64,000 nucleotides of DNA from Oscillospiraceae bacterium (GCA_017459865.1 JAFUCD010000010.1:1-64000), one strand, 5' to 3'; counted from the stretch's first letter, positions 1-7,390 are shown. Program-made: numbers and translations. The notes: generated by a model not told the origin, from the letters alone.

Positions 1-513
1 CACACCGTCCAGCATTCCTGCTGAAAGAAAAATCGCCATGGAAGCTCCGTGCTCAGCCAGCGCGGCGAGCTTTTCCCGCTCCGGTACAGCTGTGCGCCCC
101 TCCATCCGCGTCAGGATCACGGTTTGGCTGACGCCGGGGAGCGTGTATTCCGCCGGGACCGCCGCCGCCGCGCCACAAAAGCTGGACACGCCCGGCGTGA
201 CGTCGTAGGGGATACCCATCCGATCCAGCGCGTCCATCTGCTCCCGGATCGCGCCGTAAACGCTGGGATCGCCCGTGTGCAGACGCACAAGCTGCTGCGA
301 CTGCGCGTCGGAGTCCGCGATGATCTGCAGGACTTCCTCCAGTGTGAGCTCTGCGCTGTTGTAGATCCGGCAACTCGGACGACACTGCCGGAGAAGCTCC
401 GGATTTACCAGACTCCCGGCATAAATCACAACGTCCGCCTGCTCCAGAAGCTTTGCACCGCGCAGTGTGATCAGATCCGGGGCACCGGGCCCCGCGCCTA
501 CAAAATGAACCAT
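1..513 (-). CDS. cobM: Cobalt-precorrin-4 C11-methyltransferase, partial (3' end outside window)
   Basis: SAM-dependent methyltransferase of the corrin ring in (anaerobic-type) cobalamin synthesis. The first 171 residues are visible. They open with the family glycine-rich strand VGAGPGAPDLITLRG (residues 5-19), then YAGSLVNPELL and the SAM-site loop HTGDPSVYGAIREQMDAL, all typical of CobM/CbiF. Two ATGs are possible (519 and 513). The one at 513 is preferred because GGGAGA lies about 6 bases upstream and because the family starts just before the first strand. The gene sits about 90 bases downstream of a cobalamin riboswitch, so it is probably an early gene of a cob operon that continues leftward beyond the window. 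The stop codon is not visible. Confidence 0.9.
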   Translation of the reverse strand, partial: MVHFVGAGPGAPDLITLRGAKLLEQADVVIYAGSLVNPELLRQCRPSCRIYNSAELTLEEVLQIIADSDAQSQQLVRLHTGDPSVYGAIREQMDALDRMGIPYDVTPGVSSFCGAAAAVPAEYTLPGVSQTVILTRMEGRTAVPEREKLAALAEHGASMAIFLSAGMLDGV

Positions 514-561
514 AACCATTCTCCCGGAATAAAAAATTGACGTACCCTCCGAAAAAGGGCA

Positions 562-588
562 CGCCAAAACGGGCGCAGAGACTGCGCC
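562..588 (-). terminator. Possible expression-platform hairpin of the cobalamin riboswitch
   Basis: On the minus strand a 7-bp perfect stem (GGCGCAG/CTGCGCC, loop TCT) is followed by CGTTTTGG. It lies between the riboswitch aptamer and cobM. The U-tract is short (four), so termination would be weak; a role as expression platform is inference from position. Confidence 0.4.
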
Positions 589-599
589 TGAAAAAACGT

Positions 600-748
600 G
601 TATCCCGGTTCCGGCAGGACCACTGCTTTTCTCTCATGTATCTGACTGATCTTCTCAATGGAAGCTTCACAGTGACCGACTCGCCGGGACTTTCACCCGA
701 TTCCATGTGCTGCATTCCGCAGGCAGAGAAAAGCATCGATATAGAATT
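600..748 (-). ncRNA. Cobalamin (AdoCbl-type) riboswitch
   Basis: Read leftward, the leader contains the conserved B12-box region GGAATCGGGTGAAAGTCCC, followed by GAGTCGGTCACTGTGAAGC. This matches the family pattern of GGTGAAAATCC, then a C/G-rich P6 region, then CACTGT. A distal GTCAGATACATGAGAG segment corresponds to the conserved GCCAGGAGACC-like part. It precedes cobM, and cobalamin riboswitches normally repress cob genes when B12 is plentiful. Boundaries are approximate. Confidence 0.85.
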
Positions 749-754
749 GTCAAC

Positions 755-783
755 ATTATAGCGTCTTTTGCGCGTCTTGTCAC
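755..783 (-). promoter_or_regulatory. Sigma-A-type promoter of the cobM operon
   Basis: GTGACA, a 17-base spacer and TATAAT read leftward. The predicted transcription start near 748 places the whole riboswitch in the leader. Confidence 0.65.
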
Positions 784-827
784 GCGTTTTTTACGTGATT
801 CGCGCTTTATGGAATAAAAAAATACAG

Positions 828-856
828 TTGAATAATCGGTTTAGTTTTTGTATGAT
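828..856 (+). promoter_or_regulatory. Promoter directly abutting the hydrolase start codon
   Basis: TTGAAT (828-833), a 17-base spacer, TATGAT (851-856). The ATG of the next gene is at 863, six bases beyond the -10 box, so the mRNA would begin at or within a base or two of the start codon. Confidence 0.6.
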
Positions 857-862
857 GAAGTC

Positions 863-1642
863 ATGAAAACAGAACGATTTGAAATCCAACAGGATGGTCT
901 CACCATCAAGGGAAAACATTATATCCCGGAGAGACGCCTCGGTTCGCCGGTCATCCTCAGCCATGAGTTCGGGCTGAATATGCTTTCTGCCGCGCGGTAC
1001 GCCCGACCGCTCTGCGCGGCAGGATTCAGCGTCTATGTCTTTGACTTCAGCGGCTCCGGCTCCGGCATCAGCCGGGGCAGAAGCAGCCGTGACATGAGCG
1101 TCCTGACGGAAAAGGAGGATCTGTCGCTTGTGCTCGATGAGGTCAAAGCGCGCGAGCGGTGCCAACGCGTCATCCTGGGCGGATGCTCTCAGGGCGGTCT
1201 TGTCACCGCGCTTTTGGCTGCGGAGCGTGCCGACGAGGTGGAGTCAGTTTTCCTCGTCTATCCGGCGCTGAGCATCCCAGACGACGCGCGGCGCGGCAGC
1301 ATGCTCGGCAGCAGGATCGACCCGGAGCATATCCCGGAGCGGTTCACGGTGATGGGCTATGTCCATCTGGGAGCACGCTACGTGGCCGACGCCCGATCGC
1401 TGGATCCGTGGGCGGAGATCCGCACCTACTCGCGCCCGGTGCTCCTGCTCCACGGGACAGCGGACGGCATGGTGGACGTCTGTTATTCCCGCAAAGCAGC
1501 CAAGGAATACCCAAACGCCGAGATGATCGAGATCGAGGGCGGAAGACATCTGTTCCTGCAGCCGACAACCGTACAGTTTGCGACAGAACAGATCATACGA
1601 TTTTTGGAAGAGAAGTCACAGAACAACGGGGGAAGGATCTGA
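863..1642 (+). CDS. Alpha/beta hydrolase (serine hydrolase, S33/esterase-like)
   Basis: Cytosolic 259-residue alpha/beta-hydrolase. The nucleophile elbow GGCSQGG puts the catalytic Ser at 109. Asp201 in HGTADGMVD and His229 in GGRHLF complete a plausible triad, and SHEFGLN (33-39) fits the oxyanion region. No signal peptide is present. Substrate is unknown; the family includes carboxylesterases, acyl-transfer enzymes and lipases. ATG 863 was chosen over the in-frame TTG at 848 because the family N-terminus fits it. There is no good ribosome-binding site, and a promoter -10 box ends at 856, suggesting a leaderless transcript. Its stop codon overlaps the next start (TGATG), so the two genes are translationally coupled. 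Confidence 0.8.
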   Translation: MKTERFEIQQDGLTIKGKHYIPERRLGSPVILSHEFGLNMLSAARYARPLCAAGFSVYVFDFSGSGSGISRGRSSRDMSVLTEKEDLSLVLDEVKARERCQRVILGGCSQGGLVTALLAAERADEVESVFLVYPALSIPDDARRGSMLGSRIDPEHIPERFTVMGYVHLGARYVADARSLDPWAEIRTYSRPVLLLHGTADGMVDVCYSRKAAKEYPNAEMIEIEGGRHLFLQPTTVQFATEQIIRFLEEKSQNNGGRI

Positions 1643-2775
1643 TGAAGATGAAACAAAGCGAGTTTCGCGGCTGTCTGATCGGCGGTGCTGTGGGTGACGC
1701 CCTCGGTTATGCAGTGGAGTTTACAAAAGAGCGCGAGATTTTCCGGAGATACGGTGAGCGCGGCATCACGGAATACGAGCTGTATAACGGCGTTGCTCAA
1801 ATCTCCGACGACACGCAGATGACCATGTTTACTGCAACGGGACTTCTGCTGTGCGCGACACGTGGCATGCTGCGTGGATCCGAAGAGTCGTACGAGCATT
1901 GCATCCGCCTGAGCTATCTGGATTGGTACCGCACACAGACGGAGCGCTTCCCGCTGCCGGAGGGACATCGTTCCTCCTGGCTCGTCAACGTTCCGGAGCT
2001 GTTCAGCCGCCGCGCGCCGGGCAACACCTGCCTGTCTGCGCTGTCGAGCGGTATGGAGGCGACGATCGAAAACCCGATCAATCACAGCAAGGGCTGCGGC
2101 GGCGTGATGCGTGTGGCGCCGATCGGTCTATATTTTGCGGAGAAACAAATGCCGATGCAGCGGTCTGATCGCATCGGTGCGGAGGCAGCTGCCATTACGC
2201 ACGGGCATCCCCTCGGATGGCTGCCGGCTGCGGCGCTCGTACACATCATCCGCTATCTGATCGAGCACGAAGGCGAGCCGATCATCACAGCCGTGCAGGA
2301 CGCTATGTCTGCGCTCCCGGAGGTCTTTCCGGATACAAAGCATCTGAATGATTTCCTCACGCTGCTCCGGCGGGCGGTCGCCCTTTCCGAGTCCGAGCTG
2401 GATGATCTTGACGCGATCCGCAAGCTCGGACAAGGCTGGGTCGGCGATGAGGCGCTGGCCATCGCGGTCTATTGTGCGTTGAAGCACGCGGACAGCTTTG
2501 AGGATGCAATCGTTGCCGCGGTAAATCACAGCGGCGACAGCGATTCCACCGGCGCGATCACCGGCAACATCATGGGCGCGGCGCTTGGGCTTGCTTCGAT
2601 CCCACAGAAATACATCGACCATCTGGAGCTGAAGGATGTGTTGACAGAGCTGGCCGACGATCTGTTCAATGACTGCCAAATGAAAAAGCATCCGGATGAT
2701 ACAGATCCGATTTGGGAAGCAAAATACGTACGGTTCGATCATACAACGCAGACCCAAAATCGGAGTGGTGTCTAG
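1642..2775 (+). CDS. ADP-ribosylglycohydrolase (DraG family)
   Basis: 377-residue protein predicted to remove ADP-ribose from proteins, nucleic acids or small molecules. The binuclear-metal motifs are in family order: an N-terminal GAVGDALGYAVEF, the acidic ISDDTQMTMFTA, GCGGVMRVAPIG in the middle, and the C-terminal NHSGDSDSTGAITGNIMGAA carrying the second metal-binding acidic set. The start overlaps the hydrolase stop by one base, with GGGGAAGG as the upstream ribosome-binding site, so the pair is an operon. No ADP-ribosyltransferase or DarT-like toxin is adjacent, so it is not obviously an antitoxin. Reversal of an endogenous modification or NAD-metabolite turnover is more likely. Confidence 0.88.
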   Translation: MKMKQSEFRGCLIGGAVGDALGYAVEFTKEREIFRRYGERGITEYELYNGVAQISDDTQMTMFTATGLLLCATRGMLRGSEESYEHCIRLSYLDWYRTQTERFPLPEGHRSSWLVNVPELFSRRAPGNTCLSALSSGMEATIENPINHSKGCGGVMRVAPIGLYFAEKQMPMQRSDRIGAEAAAITHGHPLGWLPAAALVHIIRYLIEHEGEPIITAVQDAMSALPEVFPDTKHLNDFLTLLRRAVALSESELDDLDAIRKLGQGWVGDEALAIAVYCALKHADSFEDAIVAAVNHSGDSDSTGAITGNIMGAALGLASIPQKYIDHLELKDVLTELADDLFNDCQMKKHPDDTDPIWEAKYVRFDHTTQTQNRSGV

Positions 2776-2941
2776 AGATCGACATGAGATTTTGACTGAT
2801 CATCAAACGATTTGTTGATTTTATCAAAATCGGTCTTTTCTATTGCAAAATCATCATGTATAATAACTTTGTTGATTTATGTGCTTATTTGTCGCTTCGT
2901 ACATAATTCATTTGCAATGTTCAGAAAAGACGGTGATCGAA

Positions 2942-3796
2942 ATGGAAAAACAGGACATTCGTCGATACGCCGAGGCGCTCTTTGAAGGTCTTCCGGGGAA
3001 TCTCCTCAGTGCGGAAATGGATATCAAAAAGGAATACATCGGAACACCGATGTATGATATGCCGATCATTGGCGTTGGCGCAGCGGATGATCCGCTCTTC
3101 GAGGAATATAAAAAACCCGAGGTGATCGGGCCTTGGCACATGAGTCCGGCGGAGTGGCTTCCGGATGCGCAAACTGTGGTATCCTTCTTTTTCCCCATGA
3201 GCAAAGCGGTGCGGGAAAGCAATCGCAGTGCCAAATGGAGGGCGTCAGATCTGTGGGCCTATGCCCGAATCGAGGGTCAGAGTTATATCAACGCCTATAT
3301 GGCTGCGATCGCCGCATGGTTTCAGCAGCAGGGATTTCATACCTGCGTTCCCTCCGGTGATCCCCGGTGGCAGCAGTTGGCCGTCGGGAAGGGGATCGAG
3401 GGCTATCCGGAAATACAGAGAAACAGCTTTGGCAGCCGCTGGTCGGAACGTCACGCTGCTTACGTATGCGGTCTCGGCACTTTTGGTCTGTCCAAGGGCA
3501 TGATCACGGAGAAAGGCATGTGCGGACGTTTCGGCAGTATCCTCATTTCCGAGCCGATCCCCGCGGATGCGCGCCCTTATATTGGTATCTACGACAACTG
3601 CATCAGATGCGGAGCCTGTGTTCGCCGCTGTCCCATCCATGCCATCGACTTAAAGCGCGGGAAAAACCACATGAAGTGCGCGCTGTGGTCGGTAAAGATC
3701 TCCGGTGCGATCCTCAAACCCCGTTACGGGTGCGGTCTGTGCCAAACGAAGGTCCCCTGTGAGACGCGGATCCCGCTGTCAAGCAACCGGAGGTAG
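2942..3796 (+). CDS. 4Fe-4S protein related to epoxyqueuosine reductase (QueG-like)
   Basis: 284 residues. The N-terminal half (DMPIIGVGAADDP, SFFFPMSKAVRESNR) and the central NSFGSRWSERHAAYVCGLGTFGLSKG-type region (about residues 155-180) resemble the cobalamin-binding QueG/COG1600 family. The C-terminus carries one full ferredoxin motif CIRCGACVRRCP and a partial second cluster set CGLCQTKVPC. It is shorter than QueG (about 380 residues) and lacks its HEAT-repeat tail, so it belongs to the orphan QueG-like reductases common in anaerobes, whose substrates are unknown. ATG 2942 was chosen; no strong ribosome-binding site is seen. It is monocistronic and is followed by a strong terminator. Confidence 0.75.
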   Translation: MEKQDIRRYAEALFEGLPGNLLSAEMDIKKEYIGTPMYDMPIIGVGAADDPLFEEYKKPEVIGPWHMSPAEWLPDAQTVVSFFFPMSKAVRESNRSAKWRASDLWAYARIEGQSYINAYMAAIAAWFQQQGFHTCVPSGDPRWQQLAVGKGIEGYPEIQRNSFGSRWSERHAAYVCGLGTFGLSKGMITEKGMCGRFGSILISEPIPADARPYIGIYDNCIRCGACVRRCPIHAIDLKRGKNHMKCALWSVKISGAILKPRYGCGLCQTKVPCETRIPLSSNRR

Positions 3797-3881
3797 CTGG
3801 CATTTGGCGGCTGTATGATCCGGGGCATTTGGGACCAGGAAATGCTCTAATATTGAAATGATAGACGATCGTATCACTTAG

Positions 3882-3926
3882 CATGGCAAGGACCGGAGCC
3901 AACTGACTCCGGTCCTTGCCATGTTT
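3882..3926 (+). terminator. Intrinsic terminator
   Basis: A 17-bp perfect stem (3882-3898 with 3907-3923) followed by TTTATC on the plus strand. It ends the QueG-like gene; the same hairpin lies just beyond the 3' end of the converging toxin gene and may serve both. Confidence 0.8.
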
Positions 3927-3940
3927 ATCAGGAATGTTGT

Positions 3941-4273
3941 TTAGTTCGAATTCATTTGCTCCAGAGCTCGCAGCTGATCGCGTCTGGCATAGATAATATT
4001 CAGAATAAAAACACGTCTGTGTTCCTCATCAATGCGGTAATATACATAGAAGTTTTTTGCAATGATTCGTCGGATTCCTCTTGAATGCCAGGGCTCATTG
4101 TCGACCGCTTTATATCTTGCGGGCATTTCATTCAGTATTGAGATCGCTTCTCGGATCGTCCGGATGTAACTTCTTGCTGTATCCCGTGCCAGAAGCACGT
4201 CTGATATATAGTTTATCAGCTCAGCCAGGTCGTTTTCAGCATCAGGAGTAATAATGATTTTGTAGTGGTCCAT
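3941..4273 (-). CDS. RelE/ParE-family toxin
   Basis: 110-residue basic protein with the ParE/RelE fold signatures: an N-terminal ITPDAENDLAELINYI helix pair, a central RGIRRIIAKNFYVYYRI strand set and the C-terminal VFILNIIYARRDQ segment. RelE types cleave ribosome-bound mRNA; ParE types inhibit gyrase. The C-terminal arginine and tyrosine pattern does not separate the two safely. ATG 4273 overlaps the antitoxin stop (TGATG), so the toxin is translationally coupled downstream of its antitoxin. A TTG at 4276 is also in frame but less likely. Confidence 0.85.
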   Translation of the reverse strand: MDHYKIIITPDAENDLAELINYISDVLLARDTARSYIRTIREAISILNEMPARYKAVDNEPWHSRGIRRIIAKNFYVYYRIDEEHRRVFILNIIYARRDQLRALEQMNSN

Positions 4274-4569
4274 CAATCGAGACCTCTTTCAAGGTCATCA
4301 AATACTGCTTCAAATGGACGACCTTCACCATTCAGAGACTGTTCATAGCTGTGTTGCAGCTTCGCATCCATTTCCGCCTTCGTCATGCTCTCCAGCGTTT
4401 TCGGCTCGGCAGGAACAACCAGCGAGAATGGGATACCGCGACGGTAGATAATCTGCCTGTACAAGGAGTTAATGACAACAGAGACGGGTACGCCAAGCTT
4501 CTGAAGGATATCCTCAGCCTCGGTTTTTACATCATATTCAACACGGGCACTGACGGTTGCGTCTTTCAT
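4273..4569 (-). CDS. RelB/DinJ-family antitoxin
   Basis: 98 residues. The N-terminal segment ATVSARVEYDVKTEAEDILQ is the ribbon-helix-helix domain of RelB/DinJ antitoxins, followed by VPVSVVINSLYRQIIYRRGIPF, a conserved helix of the family. The acidic C-terminus (FDDLERGLD) would wrap the toxin. The ribosome-binding site AAGGTGG is well placed. The protein is expected to neutralise the toxin and to bind the promoter at 4592-4620 as autorepressor. Confidence 0.88.
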   Translation of the reverse strand: MKDATVSARVEYDVKTEAEDILQKLGVPVSVVINSLYRQIIYRRGIPFSLVVPAEPKTLESMTKAEMDAKLQHSYEQSLNGEGRPFEAVFDDLERGLD

Positions 4570-4591
4570 AGTAACACCACCTTCCGAGAAT

Positions 4592-4620
4592 ATTGTAATA
4601 CGATGTTATGCAGATTGCAA
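4592..4620 (-). promoter_or_regulatory. Toxin-antitoxin promoter
   Basis: TTGCAA, 17-base spacer, TACAAT read leftward, about 23 bases upstream of the antitoxin ATG. Confidence 0.65.
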
Positions 4621-4673
4621 GACATAAATACGTGGATTTATTATTTTAGACCAGCCTCCCAAAATAGATCTAT

Positions 4674-4726
4674 AGAAAAACACCTGTACCGGCATCGGGC
4701 GTTCCGTGCATGGTACAGGTGTTTTT
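4674..4726 (-). terminator. Bidirectional intrinsic terminator of the redox operon
   Basis: CACCTGTACC pairs with GGTACAGGTG, with a partly paired inner region. T-tracts flank both sides (TTTTTG on plus, TTTTTCT on minus). It lies just past the end of the leftward flavoprotein operon. Confidence 0.75.
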
Positions 4727-4749
4727 GTTCACAGAGAAAATGAATCAGC

Positions 4750-5292
4750 TCAGAACTTTTCCGCAAGCGCCGCAGCCTGCTTGCAGCCATCGGTGTTGTT
4801 GATCGTGCCTGCCTCCAGCACGCCGGGGACAAGGACTTCGCCAACCATCTTCCACTGGATCAATGCGGCGCTGCGCTCGATGGGGATGCGCACGCCGTCC
4901 ATAACGGTCATATCGCTCTCCTCGCAGCAGGTGATCAGAGCGCATTCCTTGCCCGCGATGTCCTTGCCGCCGACAACGAATGCAAACAGCTTGTCGATCA
5001 CGCTCTTGATCTGTGCGGGGATGGAGTACCAATAGACCGGCATGGAGAAGACGATGGCATCCGCCTCCAGAATGTACGGCGCCATTTTATTGAAATCATC
5101 GTCAAAGGAACATGCTTTTCCGGTCTTGAAGCAGGTCTCACAGTCATGGCAGAAGCCAATGTTCATAAACGAGGTATCAAACCGCGTTACCGTATGTCCC
5201 TTTGCCTCTGCGGCCTTGACGAACGAATCAGTCATGGCAAAGCTGTTTCCCTGTTTGCGGGGACTGCCTGTGATCACGACGATCTTCTTCAT
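4750..5292 (-). CDS. NADPH-dependent FMN reductase-like flavoprotein
   Basis: 180 residues, flavodoxin-like fold. The N-terminal VVITGSPRKQGNS phosphate-binding loop for FMN, the pair of cysteines in CHDCETCFKTGKAC (about residues 48-61) and MPVYWYSIPAQIKSVIDK (active-site/dimer helix) are standard for the iron-sulfur-flavoprotein/FMN-reductase group. The Cys set is of the kind found in flavin proteins that also hold an Fe-S centre or a redox disulfide. It is the last gene of a leftward operon whose other members are a related flavoprotein, a nitroreductase and an NTF2-like protein. Confidence 0.85.
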   Translation of the reverse strand: MKKIVVITGSPRKQGNSFAMTDSFVKAAEAKGHTVTRFDTSFMNIGFCHDCETCFKTGKACSFDDDFNKMAPYILEADAIVFSMPVYWYSIPAQIKSVIDKLFAFVVGGKDIAGKECALITCCEESDMTVMDGVRIPIERSAALIQWKMVGEVLVPGVLEAGTINNTDGCKQAAALAEKF

Positions 5293-5307
5293 TTCAGATT
5301 CCTCCCG

Positions 5308-5856
5308 TTATCGAATGGAGCGGCCCAGCTCATAGGCCTGCTGCAGCTCCGGCTTTCCCTGGATGTCTCCCGGCTGGGTCACCCAGCCGCAGAGCACCTT
5401 GCCGAGGCTCTTCCAGCCGATGTGTTTTTCCAGATGGTCGTACCAATGCTCGCTCTCTTCAAAGCCCGCACCCTCGGCCGCCATGATCAGAACGCTTTCC
5501 TTCACGGGATTGCGGTAGTTGGGATCACACTCCGCCGCGGCGAAGAGCCGGTCAAAGGCGGTCTTGAGTTGGCCGGAGATGAACCAGTAGAACAGCGGCG
5601 AGGCCAGCACCACGACGTCCGCCTCCCGGTACACAGGATAGATCTGCGCCATTTCGTCCTTCTGGACGCAGGGACATTCGGCGTCCTTGCCGCCGTGCCA
5701 GCAGCCGAGGCAGCCGTGGATCTTCATGCTGTTGAGATGAAATTCCGTGACGGTGTTTCCGGCTTCCTCCGCGCCGCGCTTGAATTCTGCGGTCAGGGCA
5801 GAGGTGTTCCCGTTTTTGCGGGGACTGCCGTTGAGAATGATGATTTTCTTAGCCAT
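5308..5856 (-). CDS. NADPH-dependent FMN reductase-like flavoprotein (paralogue)
   Basis: 182 residues, related to its downstream neighbour: IIILNGSPRKNGNTSAL is the FMN loop, CLGCWHGGKDAECPC provides four cysteines, and SPLFYWFISGQLKTAFDR is the equivalent helix. The start at 5856 is set by a GGAG-type ribosome-binding site and by the family N-terminus; a longer in-frame reading to 5922 overlaps the nitroreductase and adds no conserved sequence. Two tandem paralogues suggest two substrates or a heteromer. Electron donor and acceptor are unknown. Confidence 0.85.
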   Translation of the reverse strand: MAKKIIILNGSPRKNGNTSALTAEFKRGAEEAGNTVTEFHLNSMKIHGCLGCWHGGKDAECPCVQKDEMAQIYPVYREADVVVLASPLFYWFISGQLKTAFDRLFAAAECDPNYRNPVKESVLIMAAEGAGFEESEHWYDHLEKHIGWKSLGKVLCGWVTQPGDIQGKPELQQAYELGRSIR

Positions 5857-5873
5857 AGAGGGAATCTCCTTTT

Positions 5874-6392
5874 TTACAATATTGCGCTGATCTCTTCGAT
5901 CGGCTTGTAAACGTCGTGCCACGGGGCATAGGGGACCGCGTCTTCCGAGGCGTAGCCCACCGGCAGCAGGCAGATCGGCTTCATATAATGCGGCAGATCA
6001 AAGGCCTTTGCCACGGCATCGACATCAAAGAGCCGCACCCACACGGAGCCCAAGCCCTGCTCCCATGCCTCCAGCATCATGTGCGTGCAGACGATGCTGC
6101 AGTCCATCTCGCCGGAGCTGTAGTCCCGCTCCGTCTGACTTTTCCAAGTCTTTCGCTCGTCGCTGCATACGAGGAACACCAGCGGCGCGCCGTAGATGCA
6201 TCGGCAGACGCGGTTGATCTTCGCCATGGCCTCGTCGCTTTTCAGGACATAGATCATCTGCGGCTGGAAATTGACCGCCGTGGGCGCCAGCTGCGCCGCT
6301 TTCAGGATCTGATCGATCTTCTCCTGCTCGACCGGGCGGGCAGAATAAGAGCGAACCGAATACCATTCTGCGGCAAGCTTCATGAAATCCAT
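5874..6392 (-). CDS. Nitroreductase-family protein
   Basis: 172 residues. The N-terminal EWYSVRSYSARPV carries the FMN-phosphate-contacting Arg-Ser-x-Arg pattern; ILKAAQLAPTAVNFQPQMIYVL and the late LPVGYASEDAVPYAP are typical nitroreductase segments. Members reduce nitro groups, quinones, flavins or enones with NAD(P)H. It lies in the same operon as two FMN reductases, under an HxlR regulator, which suggests detoxification of an electrophile or quinone. ATG 6392 is retained. Confidence 0.85.
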   Translation of the reverse strand: MDFMKLAAEWYSVRSYSARPVEQEKIDQILKAAQLAPTAVNFQPQMIYVLKSDEAMAKINRVCRCIYGAPLVFLVCSDERKTWKSQTERDYSSGEMDCSIVCTHMMLEAWEQGLGSVWVRLFDVDAVAKAFDLPHYMKPICLLPVGYASEDAVPYAPWHDVYKPIEEISAIL

Positions 6393-6410
6393 CTGCTCGC
6401 CCTCCGTTTC

Positions 6411-6776
6411 TTAATACTGGTGGAACACCTTGGCAAGGATCTTCCAGCTTCCGTCTTCCTTGATCAGGCTGTGGAAGTCGGTGAAGGCCAGACCGTGCCA
6501 GTCTTCCAGCGTCACGCGGACCGTCGCAGCGGTGCCCTCGATGGCGAGGACGTCGACTCTGGTCTTGGTCTCCGGCGCAGGGCCAAAGGCATCGACGGCG
6601 CCGTACAGCGCCTCGATGGAGCCGTGATAATATTCGCCGTTCAGATAGCCGTACATCAGAGCGTTGTCGGTGAAGGCGGGCTTCATGATCTCGCTCTTGC
6701 CCTCCTTGCAGGCGTCCGTGTACTTGGCGACCGTCGCCAGAACTGCTTCATAATCTGCAACCTTGATCTTTTCCAT
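6411..6776 (-). CDS. NTF2-like (SnoaL/lumazine-binding type) small protein
   Basis: 121 residues. The pattern YEAVLATVAKYTDACKEG, FTDNALMYGYLNGEYYHG, TVRVTLEDWHGLAFTDFHSL and GSWKILAKVFHQY is that of the cone-shaped NTF2-like superfamily used by small isomerases, ligand binders and orphan enzymes. No catalytic residue can be assigned. The start at 6776 is chosen for the AAAAAGGAGA ribosome-binding site; an upstream in-frame extension to 6830 has none. It is the first gene of the leftward redox operon. Confidence 0.75.
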   Translation of the reverse strand: MEKIKVADYEAVLATVAKYTDACKEGKSEIMKPAFTDNALMYGYLNGEYYHGSIEALYGAVDAFGPAPETKTRVDVLAIEGTAATVRVTLEDWHGLAFTDFHSLIKEDGSWKILAKVFHQY

Positions 6777-6810
6777 GATAGGTTCTCCTTTTTCAATGTT
6801 GAATTTGTGA

Positions 6811-6839
6811 TTGACTTTTTCGCCTTTCATGCCTATAAT
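6811..6839 (+). promoter_or_regulatory. Promoter of the HxlR regulator
   Basis: TTGACT (6811-6816), 17-base spacer, TATAAT (6834-6839). It physically overlaps the leftward operon promoter, so polymerase can occupy only one at a time. Confidence 0.7.
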
Positions 6840-6865
6840 TATAGACGATACAAACGAAAAAGCAA
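6838..6865 (-). promoter_or_regulatory. Promoter of the leftward redox operon
   Basis: TTGCTT, 16-base spacer, TATAAT read leftward. The -10 box shares the palindrome CTATAATTATAG (6833-6844) with the oppositely oriented hxlR promoter. Confidence 0.65.
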
Positions 6866-6919
6866 GAACGCACTTTTTTGTGACATACTATCAAAAAGCA
6901 TAGTAAGGAGGAATTCTCC

Positions 6920-7267
6920 ATGAATATCGAGAAGATCAAGACCTACAACTGTCCCGTGGAGGCTGCGATGGATGTGGTCGGCGGGAAATACAAGGCTCAG
7001 ATCGTCTATGAGCTGATCGACGGCACCAAACGCTACAATGAGATCCAAAAGGCGATCCCGCAGGCCACGCCCCGGATGCTTTCTAAGCAGCTGAAGGAGC
7101 TGGAGGAAGACGGTGTGCTCCACCGGGAGCTGTATCCCGTCGTGCCGCCCCGGACAGAGTATTCGCTGACGGAGTTCGGCAGTACCCTGGTGCCCATCGT
7201 GGATGCGCTCTGCAAATGGGGCGAACACTATTTCGAACTCGCCGGACTGCCCGTACCGAGAGACTAA
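6920..7267 (+). CDS. HxlR-family winged-helix regulator
   Basis: 115 residues. The family signature runs through YNCPVEAAMDVVGGKYKAQI, RYNEIQKAIPQATPRMLSKQ (recognition helix) and LKELEEDGVLHRELY, then the wing VPPRTEYSLTEFG. The lone early Cys (residue 11) is at the position that acts as an electrophile or formaldehyde sensor in many HxlR proteins. It is divergent from an operon of flavin reductases and a nitroreductase, which it most likely controls. GGAGG ribosome-binding site eight bases before ATG. Confidence 0.92.
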   Translation: MNIEKIKTYNCPVEAAMDVVGGKYKAQIVYELIDGTKRYNEIQKAIPQATPRMLSKQLKELEEDGVLHRELYPVVPPRTEYSLTEFGSTLVPIVDALCKWGEHYFELAGLPVPRD

Positions 7268-7338
7268 AACAGTTGCTGCGTCATTTCTTCACATCCTGAC
7301 TCCCGCGCTGCAGGAAGGAGAAGCAGCTGTCAATAAAC

Positions 7339-7390
7339 GCACGAAGACCGGAATCTGATCCTGTACAGGACCTGATTCCGGTCTTCGTGC
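7339..7390. terminator. Long inverted repeat between converging units
   Basis: A 17-bp perfect inverted repeat (7339-7355 with 7374-7390); its loop contains the 12-base palindrome TCCTGTACAGGA. There is no clear T-tract on either strand. It lies between the 3' ends of hxlR and the DUF2318 gene and probably terminates both. Confidence 0.55.
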
